The position numbers and the translations under genes are program-made. Of a stretch of 64,000 nucleotides of DNA, positions 15,237 through 24,411 are shown piece by piece (position 1 is the stretch's first letter; each line of letters opens with the position of its first letter). Under the pieces are notes generated by a model, which was given only the letters and a program-made list of their open reading frames with translations, was not told the DNA's origin and ran no database searches. This DNA comes from Oligoflexia bacterium. GTDB lineage: Bacteria; Bdellovibrionota; Bacteriovoracia; Bacteriovoracales; Bacteriovoracaceae. The stretch lies in NCBI GenBank assembly GCA_015231955.1, contig JADGAN010000016.1, forward strand, positions 1 to 64,000, read 5' to 3'.

Positions 15237-18200
15237 TTACAGCGGCAAGGTAAAATAGATTGTTGTCCCCTCTCCTAGCTTGCTTTCGGCCCAAATTTTT
15301 CCACAGTGAGCATCCACAATTGCTTTGGATATAAAGAGACCGAGGCCATTTCCAAGTTTAGAGGTGTCCTTTGTTTGCCAGAATTGTTGGAAAATATGAG
15401 GTAGATCTTCTGGAGCAATCCCTTTACCAGTATCGGCCACAGAGAAGAGGGCGCCCTCTGCAATAGTTGCAACTGCAATGTGAATGGAACCTGTTGATTC
15501 TGTATACTTAATTGCATTTCCTACAAGATTGGAAAGGACTTGAAAAATACGTTCTTGGTCACAGCTAGCGGTGAGATTTTGTTGCGAAAGTGCAGTGGTG
15601 ATGTTTAAGGATTTCTTCTTGGCAATGGCATCTAACGACTCTGTAACTTTAGAGAGTATTTCTGCTACTGCTGTTTGCCGCTTCTCAATTTTAAAAGTAC
15701 CTGCTTCAAATTTTGCCAAGTCAAGAAGATCATGAATAAGGTCTGTGGAGATCTTGGCCGATTTACCGATGTTAACGATAGTTCTATGGGCCATCACATG
15801 ATTGTAGATGCCTGTTGTTTGAAACTCTGACTCCAATAATTCTGCACCCAACTGGATGGTGGTTAGGTGATTTTTGAGGTCGTGAGAGACGATGGAGATC
15901 ATGTTTTCTTTGTCCCCAATGGTTTGCTGTGCTTCTTGATAGAGTCTTGCATTCTCCAGGGCCAGTGCCGCACGGGAAGCAATGGATTTTATAAAATTAA
16001 ATTTTTTTTCTGAGAAGCTTCGATCAGACTCTAGCAAAAGCAGGGTAAGCGCACCCAAAATTTTATCGTGTGCAATTAAAGGAACTGTAAGCTGTTTAGG
16101 GGAGAGGCTTGTTCCTTGATAATTGTAGTGAGTAGAGTTTTCAATTGAAATTTTGCTTTTCAACTGCGGAGCAGAGAAAGCAACTTTGACCTTAAAGGAC
16201 TCTGCTTCCAGAATGTGAATGATACAGGCATCGGCCAATTCAGGGACGAGAAGCTCTGCCATCTTATGTAATCGCTCTTCATAATGGACGGTTTCTTCTA
16301 AGTTCCTAAGTAGCTGTGATAGAAATTTTTGTTCACCCAAAATTCTGTTTTTTTCTGTAAGATCGCGAATGATTGCAGAGACCATGAGTCCTTTTTCTGT
16401 TTGAAAAGGTGTGAGAGAAACATCGACAGGGAACTCGGTGCCATCTTTCCTTTTGGCAACAAAATCAAAATTGGTTTCCATTGCTTTGGAAGTTGCAATT
16501 AACTTATAATCTGGAAGTAGTGCGCGCGCATGGACTCCAATTAATTCCTGAGACGATGCATATCCAAACAATTTGACCACTTGTTTATTGATAAGATCAA
16601 TTTTCCCTTCTGCATTTATCAGTACAATAGAGTCGTGTGCGGATTCTAGTAAATCACGAAATTTTTTTTCCGAGCGAGCAAGCGCTGTTTGTATCTGTCT
16701 TGCAAGGATAAGGCTTCTTACTCTTGCAAGCAGCTCGTTTACAGAAAAAGGTTTTAAAATATAGTCTTGAACTCCTTTATTTAACATTCTTACTTGTGAA
16801 TCTTCATCTGCTTTGGCGGTTAACATAATAATAGGGATAAGATTAAATTCCGCTTTTGACCTGAGTTTATTGACCATTTCCGAGCCGCTCATCTCTGGCA
16901 TCATCTCATCTGTGAGAATAAGATCGGGGGCAGAGAGCGTTGCCTGATGCAGTCCCTCCTGGCCAGTAAAAGCGCTTACGGTGCGATAACCTTGAGACAA
17001 TGCCTCACAAAGAAAACGGTTCATCTCAGGGTTATCTTCCACCACTAAGATGAGAGGATAAAAGCTAGCATTTGCCTCAGTGGAAAAGGAAGGGGCATGG
17101 AAAATTTTAAGCTCACTCTCTTGCTTGATGGTATCGTGGAAGTGGAGCTCATTGCTATCACTGCTACTTTTGATAGCGGATGATTTTGCTTTGGATAGTG
17201 TTGCAGTAGCGGGTGCTTTCAGTGGGAGGTTGAGCACAAAAAGCGCCCCACCTTCAGGGGCGGCCTCAAGAGTGATGCTGCCACCATGGAGATCCACTAG
17301 CTCTTTTACTATTGCCAAACCAAGTCCTGTTCCTCCAAAACGGCGAGTGGCCCCATCCTCCTTTTGAAAAAAGCGTTGAAAGATATGTTCACGATCGGCC
17401 CAGGCAACGCCAGGTCCGCTATCGGCGATTTCAATGCGGGCGTGGTGTGCGGAAGAGGGGTGCTTCGAATGAAGCGTACAACGAACCTTACCTTTCGCTG
17501 GAGTGAATTTAATTGCATTGGAGAGCAGCTTTGTGAGAACACGATGTACTTTATCTTGATCAACTTCTGCTAAAAAAAAACTTGGGGCCTCTACCAACAA
17601 ATCGATTTTTTTCTCCTTGGCGTAACTTTCGAAGTTCGAGACGGTCAACCTTGTTAGTTCTGCTAAATTGCTGCGCATGTAATGGATACTTACTTGGCCA
17701 GCATCGATCTTTGCCACATCAATAAGGTCGTTGACATGTTTATGTAAAACCCGGGCATTGCGTCCGATCACTTCCAGGTCCTCTCGAACTTTTAGGGGAA
17801 GTTGTGTACTAGACAAAAGCTTGCTCACAGGGCCTAAGATTAAGGTAAGAGGTGTTCTAAGCTCATGACTGATATTTGCAAAAAAAGTGGTTTTGAGTTG
17901 ATCCATTTTGTTGAGTTTATTATGTAAGCTACTTAGCTCTTCTGCTCTTTGCTTTAGCCGAACGAACTCAGTCACATCCTCTACTCGGTGAATGATATAG
18001 GTAAGCTTACCGCTAGCATCGAATACGGGTGAGTTAACTAGACTCCAATAGCGCTCCTCTTCCAGGCCTCCTTCCTCTCCCTCGGGACGGCGTATGTTGT
18101 GCTTTTGTATGGCCATAGAATCGGCAGCTTGGTTTTTTATCACTTGTGAAAGTGAGGAGCGTAAATCGGGATTGCTTGGGTTATCTGGAAAGAGCTCAAA

Positions 18201-18413
18201 GAGAGTTCTGCCGATGATCTCTTCACGCTTGGTTAACGTTTGTTTGGTGTAAGCATTGCTGGCCGCTACAATAGTGTAGCAAGGAGTATCTGGGAGCAAT
18301 ACTAAGTAGGCCCCAGGTGAGGACTCGAAAAGAGCTTGAAAATCGGGAGTATTGTTTGCTGCGATCTTTGCATCCATGAGTAGTGATTCCTTGCTAAGCG
18401 TTGTTTGCGTCAT
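15237..18413 (-). CDS. Hybrid sensor with two histidine kinase cores
   Basis: 1058 aa, no membrane segment, start supported by GAGGTGA. Order: PAS (about 25-155); HisKA with His183 (ANISHELRTP); HATPase about 285-400 (SGPGVAWAD, GGTGLGLAIVKEL); receiver about 450-570 (VVEDN, phosphoacceptor in LTDEMMPEMSG, LKPF); PAS (about 585-690); GAF (about 700-850); second HisKA (IVSHDLKNHLTT); second HATPase (about 950-1058, DTGKGIAPEDLP, GNGLGLFISK). Two complete transmitter cores flank one receiver, so the protein could integrate two inputs or run an internal relay. It is 84 bases downstream of lplA on the same strand and converges with cheX. No output regulator gene is adjacent. Confidence 0.92.
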   Translation of the reverse strand: MTQTTLSKESLLMDAKIAANNTPDFQALFESSPGAYLVLLPDTPCYTIVAASNAYTKQTLTKREEIIGRTLFELFPDNPSNPDLRSSLSQVIKNQAADSMAIQKHNIRRPEGEEGGLEEERYWSLVNSPVFDASGKLTYIIHRVEDVTEFVRLKQRAEELSSLHNKLNKMDQLKTTFFANISHELRTPLTLILGPVSKLLSSTQLPLKVREDLEVIGRNARVLHKHVNDLIDVAKIDAGQVSIHYMRSNLAELTRLTVSNFESYAKEKKIDLLVEAPSFFLAEVDQDKVHRVLTKLLSNAIKFTPAKGKVRCTLHSKHPSSAHHARIEIADSGPGVAWADREHIFQRFFQKEDGATRRFGGTGLGLAIVKELVDLHGGSITLEAAPEGGALFVLNLPLKAPATATLSKAKSSAIKSSSDSNELHFHDTIKQESELKIFHAPSFSTEANASFYPLILVVEDNPEMNRFLCEALSQGYRTVSAFTGQEGLHQATLSAPDLILTDEMMPEMSGSEMVNKLRSKAEFNLIPIIMLTAKADEDSQVRMLNKGVQDYILKPFSVNELLARVRSLILARQIQTALARSEKKFRDLLESAHDSIVLINAEGKIDLINKQVVKLFGYASSQELIGVHARALLPDYKLIATSKAMETNFDFVAKRKDGTEFPVDVSLTPFQTEKGLMVSAIIRDLTEKNRILGEQKFLSQLLRNLEETVHYEERLHKMAELLVPELADACIIHILEAESFKVKVAFSAPQLKSKISIENSTHYNYQGTSLSPKQLTVPLIAHDKILGALTLLLLESDRSFSEKKFNFIKSIASRAALALENARLYQEAQQTIGDKENMISIVSHDLKNHLTTIQLGAELLESEFQTTGIYNHVMAHRTIVNIGKSAKISTDLIHDLLDLAKFEAGTFKIEKRQTAVAEILSKVTESLDAIAKKKSLNITTALSQQNLTASCDQERIFQVLSNLVGNAIKYTESTGSIHIAVATIAEGALFSVADTGKGIAPEDLPHIFQQFWQTKDTSKLGNGLGLFISKAIVDAHCGKIWAESKLGEGTTIYFTLPL

Positions 18414-18496
18414 GCTTAAATGGGTTCACCTCTAAAAAAAATATTCTAGGGCCGATTGTAGTCAAACCGCAAGCTAGAAAATTAATTATAGGAACG

Positions 18497-19516
18497 CTAT
18501 TCTATAGCGTGTAGGAGGAAGTTTTCAAACTCATCAATTTGCTCGGTGAGTGTTGGTAGCATGCTCTTTACTTTTTGAAGAGCAAGTTTGATTGCTGCAG
18601 GAGTATAACTTTGATGCTTTAAGTGAGTGGTGAGGAGTTCAATCATTTCAGGATACAGGGTGTCTGAATAAATTTTAATCTCAGAAATGGTCGCCTTCTC
18701 CACATTAAAATGGAGGTTCATATTTCCCCAAGCAAACCTCTCGCAAAGGGTATGGGTAAAGGGAGGAGAGTGGCCGAAACGCCAATTCCAATCACTCATC
18801 TTTTCATAGCGCTCTTTGAGGATGGGGTTTTGCTTTAGCACTTCATGATTTAAAAGCTCCAGAGGGCACTCCTCTTGATGATAAAGGAAAAATTGCTCGA
18901 TGATTCTTTTGCAAAGCTCTTCGTGGGTAATCGTAGCATTTAACTCTGAAAGGTTGCACACCCTTTGTCTTACCGAAGTCACCCCTTTGGAATGCAATTT
19001 TTTTGGATCAGGGGAGAGATAAGTTGCAAGTTTGCTTAAGTCGGAACTTATAAGCAAAGTTCCATGGTGAAAGCAACGATCCTTCCCCTCTTTAAAGGCG
19101 CTGCCAGAAATCTTCTTATCCCCGGTAGCAGTAGCAACCAAAATGTCGTTTCTCCCACTGGCAAAAGAGTGGATCCCAAAGGAGTTGATGGCGGTGGTGA
19201 TGATGGTGTTGTGAATGCTTTTATCAAAATTTTGTTTGCTTGACAAAAAAGTGAAGTTGCTATTTCCCAGGTCGTGATAAACTGCCCCCCCTCCACTTTG
19301 CCTGCGCGCAAGCTTTATGCCATCCGCTTCCATCTTTTTGGTGTTGCACTCTTGCCAGGGATTTTGGAAACGGCCAATGACAATAGTATTATCATTGCGC
19401 CAGAGAAAGAGAGTTTTGCAAAAAGGATCCATATCGTGAAAAATCAGCTCTTCTGTTGCAAGGTTAAACCACGGATCAAAGGTATCAGAAAGGAGAACTC
19501 TAATCTTTTGTTTCAT
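18497..19516 (-). CDS. lplA: Lipoate-protein ligase A
   Basis: 339 aa. Attaches lipoate, via lipoyl-AMP, to E2 and GcvH lipoyl domains. The N-terminal catalytic domain carries the ligase motifs RRQSGGGAVYHDLGN and KKISGSAFKEGKDRCFHHG, with the binding lysine in DKKISGSA. A C-terminal accessory domain (about 250-335) is present, as in single-chain LplA. The ATG at 19516 has only a weak ribosome site. The upstream gene is divergent and the downstream kinase follows at 84 bases; no functional link with either is evident. Confidence 0.93.
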   Translation of the reverse strand: MKQKIRVLLSDTFDPWFNLATEELIFHDMDPFCKTLFLWRNDNTIVIGRFQNPWQECNTKKMEADGIKLARRQSGGGAVYHDLGNSNFTFLSSKQNFDKSIHNTIITTAINSFGIHSFASGRNDILVATATGDKKISGSAFKEGKDRCFHHGTLLISSDLSKLATYLSPDPKKLHSKGVTSVRQRVCNLSELNATITHEELCKRIIEQFFLYHQEECPLELLNHEVLKQNPILKERYEKMSDWNWRFGHSPPFTHTLCERFAWGNMNLHFNVEKATISEIKIYSDTLYPEMIELLTTHLKHQSYTPAAIKLALQKVKSMLPTLTEQIDEFENFLLHAIE

Positions 19517-19704
19517 TATTAGACCTTAGACCTTTTTAATTTTTTTTACTAATTTTTTTAACTACTGCCTGCAATAGTGGGCAGGGTGGAGCAGGAGAGG
19601 AGAAAAGCTGGATGATAACCCATTAGAATCTATAGTACACAATAATTTCAATAAAATTTATAGAGAGTTTGGTTAGAATAGAGGAAGGCAGGAGGCAAAA
19701 AATC

Positions 19705-20532
19705 ATGGAAAAGATCTTGATGTCATTAGTGTGGATGGTGATAGTGGTAAGTGTGAATATGAGTAGTGGTGGTGCCGCTGCCGCAATAGAGAGTTGTGCT
19801 CCCGAGGCGGTGGCCGTGAGCTGTGAAAAAAAGATGCTTTCAAGTGAGGTTGCACCTTTACCTTTCTTGAATTTTGGGGTGGTAAAATATAATGAAGATT
19901 ATCAAATCTACCGTAGCGCTTATTTAAACGCTTATCGGATGGAGGCCCTACAAGAGCATTTGCAGCAGCAAAAGCTTAAGCCACCAAAGACGATTATTTA
20001 CCTGCATAAAATGGGATACCATCTTTGGCAACCACGAGGAAGGTTTGCCAGAGATGAGATGCGCTTACAAGACGATTTTCAGTATAAGTATTATCATCAT
20101 AAGGGTGAGGCCCTCGATACCTATATTAGCGGAAAAAATCCTTTACAAGGGGATGGTAGCAACTATGAAAAATTTAAAAATATTTTGAAGATTATTTTAG
20201 ACAAAGAGAATCAGCCAGTGCTGTTCCACTGTATGGGAGGAATGCATCGAACGGGTATGGTGGCGATGGCACTACGCTACCTTGAGGGAGGCGCATGGGT
20301 TGATAATACAATCGATGCAAAAGCGGGGTCCTCATCGCTCTTAGAGGCACTGGGAATTGCCTCTTTGAATCGTGCACAGTACGAATACTATTCGCATAAT
20401 CCGCGGAAGTTTCGGAGTAAAAATTTACAATTTATTGAAGAGGCGAGCAAGCGTAGCGATTTTAAAATATTGCAGCAAAAACATGCAGCGTCTTTGCAAA
20501 AGGCGGATTGCTATCCCTCTACTTCACCGTGA
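19705..20532 (+). CDS. Secreted protein tyrosine/dual-specificity phosphatase-like protein
   Basis: The ATG at 19705 follows a GGAGG site at the right distance, giving 275 aa with a signal peptide (MEKILMSLVWMVIVVSVNMS). The mature part has the cysteine phosphatase loop HCMGGMHRTG (C-x5-R), followed by the helix MVAMALRYL. The N-terminal part (YQIYRSAYL) resembles the YRSAxP start of bacterial DSP/PTP-like proteins. The cysteine and arginine needed for phosphocysteine catalysis are present. Export implies a periplasmic or extracellular substrate; phytate or phosphoprotein are both possible. Its 3' end overlaps the convergent protease gene by 14 bases. Confidence 0.8.
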   Translation: MEKILMSLVWMVIVVSVNMSSGGAAAAIESCAPEAVAVSCEKKMLSSEVAPLPFLNFGVVKYNEDYQIYRSAYLNAYRMEALQEHLQQQKLKPPKTIIYLHKMGYHLWQPRGRFARDEMRLQDDFQYKYYHHKGEALDTYISGKNPLQGDGSNYEKFKNILKIILDKENQPVLFHCMGGMHRTGMVAMALRYLEGGAWVDNTIDAKAGSSSLLEALGIASLNRAQYEYYSHNPRKFRSKNLQFIEEASKRSDFKILQQKHAASLQKADCYPSTSP

Positions 20533-21766
20533 GATTATAAGTAAAGACTTCACCACTTTTGAGTTTTACAGTGACGATGACTGGGAAATTGATGGTGCGT
20601 GATTGAAAAAACCAGGAGAAGCCAGTAACAAAATTTTCGCTACTAATACTTTTGTTGTTGCCACTACTACTAAGAGTATAAGTGACGTTATCGATGAGCT
20701 TTAACTGCTTTTGTGGTCCTTCCATCACCAGGGTTACGCGATAATAGTATTGAAAAGCACGGCGGTAGTAAGCGAAGCTGGCCTTGACTTGGCCCGGATC
20801 AAAAGTGGCCGCTGTTTGATTGCCAAATTCAGTTTCAACTTTGTCAATCTCCCACATCATACAGTAGAGATCGGAGCGCATACAGTGATAAAAAGGAAGG
20901 TATTGATAACCACTATCACCACAATCACTACCCCAACTATTTTTAATAATAAAGTATCCACCACCTTCAATAGATTTATCTTGGCGATAACCTACGATAG
21001 ACAGCGCATGTCCACCCCCATTGGCCTTAGAATAGGGACTGATAACGGCAGCACAGCTGGACATACCAGCGGTGGTAGAGGTGCCAAGATAGACTGGATG
21101 GCCACGCACTAGCGATTGTATCACCTTTTCTACGCTATCATCGATGTATAAAGGGTCGATCAGTTTAGTGTGAGCATGATCGAGATACCCACTATAGGGA
21201 GAGGAGCGATCGATCGGCCAATAGGCCTCCTCGGTGATATAATTTTTCTTTGCGGAAGCGATAGCACTCTCGACACTATAAACGCCATAAGTGCTCCAAA
21301 AGTGTCGTTCCGAGAGTTCACTACTATTGGGATCAGGAATGTTGTAGCTATTATTGATAAGATTTTCTATTGCTGCTACAAGACCAAAGGTGGTACATGT
21401 CCCACCAAATTGCGATTTCACTTTGGTGTCACGTGCTCGCAGGTCAATACTCTCTGGGTACTGGGAGAAATCGATGGGTTGCGCTTGTAGGGATTGAGTG
21501 TTTTTTCTCTGCTCATCAATTTTTTTTATCGAGCGCAAAGTAAGAATTTCCTCTTGTGATGGTAGCACAAAGCGCTCTTTGACTTTTGCTGCAATATCGG
21601 GATTTAAGTAGTAATCGCTATCGGAGTGGGTACGACTTAAATCTTGCATAATTTTTTGCACACTTTTGGCATCTAAAGAAAATTTGTTGCCTGAACTTAC
21701 TTGCGCCATCAGTGCATACGGCAATAAGATCATAAAAAGTAGAAACGAGAGTAGTTGTTTGAACAT
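20519..21766 (-). CDS. Secreted papain-family (C1) cysteine protease
   Basis: 415 aa from the ATG at 21766, which has GGAGGAG upstream. Residues 1-20 are a signal peptide (MFKQLLSFLLFMILLPYALMA). After a propeptide of about 100 residues, the mature enzyme shows the oxyanion glutamine and catalytic cysteine in VKSQFGGTCTTFGL, the catalytic histidine in GGGHALSIVGY, and the asparagine in IIKNSWGSDCG. A C-terminal extension of about 100 residues is beta-rich. It should degrade proteins outside the cytoplasm. A second C1-like gene is at 47.5 kb. Confidence 0.9.
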   Translation of the reverse strand: MFKQLLSFLLFMILLPYALMAQVSSGNKFSLDAKSVQKIMQDLSRTHSDSDYYLNPDIAAKVKERFVLPSQEEILTLRSIKKIDEQRKNTQSLQAQPIDFSQYPESIDLRARDTKVKSQFGGTCTTFGLVAAIENLINNSYNIPDPNSSELSERHFWSTYGVYSVESAIASAKKNYITEEAYWPIDRSSPYSGYLDHAHTKLIDPLYIDDSVEKVIQSLVRGHPVYLGTSTTAGMSSCAAVISPYSKANGGGHALSIVGYRQDKSIEGGGYFIIKNSWGSDCGDSGYQYLPFYHCMRSDLYCMMWEIDKVETEFGNQTAATFDPGQVKASFAYYRRAFQYYYRVTLVMEGPQKQLKLIDNVTYTLSSSGNNKSISSENFVTGFSWFFQSRTINFPVIVTVKLKSGEVFTYNLTVK

Positions 21767-21794
21767 GGGTCTTCTCCTCCGAGAATAGGGTTTG

Positions 21795-21832
21795 GTTGGT
21801 TGCAAATGCACTGAGTGCATGCACCAAACTCA
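21795..21832. repeat. Inverted repeat/hairpin upstream of the C1 protease
   Basis: ttggttgcaaatgcactgag followed by tgcatgcaccaa can fold on itself. The ttgcaaatgcactgagtgca part matches the element near 14240 (ttgcaaatgcgctgagcgca) with paired substitutions that keep the stem, which suggests that structure is conserved. Confidence 0.45.
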
Positions 21833-22010
21833 TCGGGAGCGAGTAGAGAAACTTGAGTGAAATAGTGTGATAAATGTTCCAAAAGAGAGGATCCAAGTGC
21901 AGGGCAAATACTGGCTTTTATCATACTCTCTTCGTCAGTTTTAAGGTAAAGTTAAATGCTTTTTAGCAATCCTAGTAAGGTAAGCATAGGAACAAGAGGG
22001 TGAAGAGGTT

Positions 22011-23573
22011 ATGCCTAAAATTCATTTAGATCAGGAACAGATTACGCGAACTAAAGTGCTAGCACACGAGGTGTCTGAAGGTATCTACAAGTTTGTGCAA
22101 AAGCACTCGTCGGTTTCGGTAGAGCGGGCCGTACTTCGGCTTTATGGTGTTGATGGAGTGGATAAAGAGAGCACTCCCTATCCTAACATTCTCGTCGAGA
22201 AGTTATTAAAGCAGGGCATGCTCTCTAGAGGTGTCTCTCCCTATATTGCAGCGGCCATGCTAAAGTCTGGTCGCGATATTAAAACTACTGCAGAGTTAGT
22301 GTGTAGTCAGAAGCTCGATTGGATTAAGGCGCTGGCAGAGCTTCCGCCTGCCGAGGTAAAGCGCAAAGAGGAGGAGCTTTCTCAAGTGGCAGTGGCCCGC
22401 CTCGATCGTACACGCGAGGTAAAACGTGCAAAAGAGGCGCGCTTAAAAGTGCCAAACTCTCCTTGGAAGTACCTCATCGTTGCTACTGGAAATATTTATG
22501 AGGATCGTACGCAAGCAAAAGCGGCGGTGATGGCGGGCGCCGATATCATTGCCGTGATTAGAACCACAGCGCAGTCACTGCTTGACTACGTTCCTTATGG
22601 TGCAACCACCGAGGGCTTTGGGGGAACCTTTGCCACTCAAGAAAACTTTAAAATTATGAGAGCGGCCTTAGATGAGGTGATGGAGAAGGAGAAACGCTAT
22701 GTGCGCCTGGTGAACTACTCTTCGGGGCTTTGTATGGCAGAGATCGCTGCCTGTGCGGCGATGGAAGACCTGGATATGCTCTTAAACGACTCTATGTATG
22801 GGATTCTCTTTCGTGATATCAATCCCAAGCGCACCTTCATTGATCAGTATTTTAGCCGCCTGATCTGTTCGCGCGCAAAAATTATTATCAATACCGGTGA
22901 AGATAACTATTTAACTACTGCCGATGCCATTGAGGCCGCCTACACCGTAACAGCCTCTGACCTCATCAATGAGGCAATGGCCAAGCGGGCGCTTTTAACC
23001 GAAGATCTTTTGGGCCTTGGTCACGCTTTTGAGATTAATCCTAGCGTTGAGGATGCGCTCTTGTATGAGCTGGCGCATGCGCAACTAGCACGTGAGCTCT
23101 TTCCCCACTCCCCACTAAAATATATGCCGCCAACAAAGTATAAGAGCACCGATATCTTCTTTTCTCATGCGATGGATACCATGTTCAATTTTACTTCCGT
23201 GACCACCAATCAAGGAATTCATTTGGCAGGAATTTTGACCGAGGCGATTCACACTCCACTAATGCAAGATCGCTACAAGGCACTCTCTAGTATCAACTAC
23301 GTTTTCAATATCGCTCGCCACTTGGGGGAGGAGATTGAGTTTAAACGTGATGGTTTTGTAGAGAGGCGAGCACGAAGCGTGCTCTCTCAGGTGGAGGAGT
23401 TTTTAGGACGCGTGCGGGAGATGGGACTGATGGAGGCGATTGCACAAGGGGCCTTTGCCGATGTCAAAAGGCCCATACTCGGAGGTAAGGGACTCGAGGG
23501 AGTGTTTGAAAAAGATACTCGCTATTCCAATCCCATTATGGATATTATTGAACGTGATGGAGTGATTTCCTAA
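22011..23573 (+). CDS. kamD: Lysine 5,6-aminomutase alpha subunit
   Basis: 520 aa. With KamE it forms the adenosylcobalamin- and PLP-dependent mutase that moves the terminal amino group of beta-lysine (or D-lysine) from C6 to C5, giving 3,5-diaminohexanoate. The full-length TIM-barrel subunit is recognisable from stretches such as RLYGVDGVDKESTPYPN and YGATTEGFGGTFATQENFK, and from the glycine-poor C-terminal arm. GAAGAGG precedes the ATG. The stop overlaps the kamE start by one base (TAATG), so the subunits are translationally coupled. It is first in the 22.0-27.5 kb operon. Confidence 0.95.
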   Translation: MPKIHLDQEQITRTKVLAHEVSEGIYKFVQKHSSVSVERAVLRLYGVDGVDKESTPYPNILVEKLLKQGMLSRGVSPYIAAAMLKSGRDIKTTAELVCSQKLDWIKALAELPPAEVKRKEEELSQVAVARLDRTREVKRAKEARLKVPNSPWKYLIVATGNIYEDRTQAKAAVMAGADIIAVIRTTAQSLLDYVPYGATTEGFGGTFATQENFKIMRAALDEVMEKEKRYVRLVNYSSGLCMAEIAACAAMEDLDMLLNDSMYGILFRDINPKRTFIDQYFSRLICSRAKIIINTGEDNYLTTADAIEAAYTVTASDLINEAMAKRALLTEDLLGLGHAFEINPSVEDALLYELAHAQLARELFPHSPLKYMPPTKYKSTDIFFSHAMDTMFNFTSVTTNQGIHLAGILTEAIHTPLMQDRYKALSSINYVFNIARHLGEEIEFKRDGFVERRARSVLSQVEEFLGRVREMGLMEAIAQGAFADVKRPILGGKGLEGVFEKDTRYSNPIMDIIERDGVIS

Positions 23574-24361
23574 TGAAGAAAAAACATAGTGAAAAAGAAA
23601 AAAATGAAAAAAATGAAAAGCATGAACTCAGTGAGCTGATCAAACCTTACGGCGATACCATGAATGATGGTGTGGTTCAGCTCTCCTTTACTCTTCCCGT
23701 AGAGTGTGGAGCAAGAGCAAAGAAGGCGGCAGAGCTTTATGCTCAAAAGTTAAATTTTAGTGAAGTTTCCATTGCACACTATAAGAAGATTGCCGATGGT
23801 TTTACCTATTTTGTGATTTACGGCAAAGCGGAACCTGCCTTGGATTACTCTAAGGTACAGGCAACTGAAGTGGTAACGGAGAATTTAAATTTTTACACCA
23901 TTAATGAGATGATTAAAAATCGTCTTAATCGTCCTTTAGTGGTGGTGGGTGCCACCATCGGTTCCGATGCTCACACCGTAGGCATTGATGCCATTATGAA
24001 TATGAAAGGGTATAACCAAGATTATGGACTTGAACGCTACCCAGAGATGCGTGCTTATAATTTAGGAGCGCAAATTCCTGCAGAAGAGCTTTTAAAGCGC
24101 GCCTTAGAGGTGAGTGCCGATGTGATTTTGGTTTCGCAAACGGTGACACAAAAAGATGCACATATTAGAAATTTTACAGAGTTTATAGAGCTTTTAGAGG
24201 CAGAAAATATGCGCAAGCGCTTTTTGTTGATTGCGGGTGGGCCGCGGATTAATCATGAGCTTGCAGTGGAGTTAGGGTATGATGCAGGCTTTGGCCCGGG
24301 TACAGTTCCCTCGCAAGTCGCTTCCTTTATTGTAACAAAAATTGTGCACAAGAATCGCTAG
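23573..24361 (+). CDS. kamE: Lysine 5,6-aminomutase beta subunit (B12-binding)
   Basis: 262 aa. A Lys/Glu-rich start (about residues 1-24) precedes the conserved body. The cobalamin-binding DxHxxG motif is SDAHTVG (Asp132, His134), followed by a Rossmann-like domain ending in IAGGPRINHELAVELGYDAGFGPG. Lys145 in MNMKGYNQDYG is the likely PLP Schiff-base lysine by position. It functions only with KamD. The next gene starts 50 bases downstream. Confidence 0.95.
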   Translation: MKKKHSEKEKNEKNEKHELSELIKPYGDTMNDGVVQLSFTLPVECGARAKKAAELYAQKLNFSEVSIAHYKKIADGFTYFVIYGKAEPALDYSKVQATEVVTENLNFYTINEMIKNRLNRPLVVVGATIGSDAHTVGIDAIMNMKGYNQDYGLERYPEMRAYNLGAQIPAEELLKRALEVSADVILVSQTVTQKDAHIRNFTEFIELLEAENMRKRFLLIAGGPRINHELAVELGYDAGFGPGTVPSQVASFIVTKIVHKNR

Positions 24362-24411
24362 CAAAAAATAAGCAAGCAGCAGCAAAAAAACAGCACAACA
24401 AAGGGGATGGG

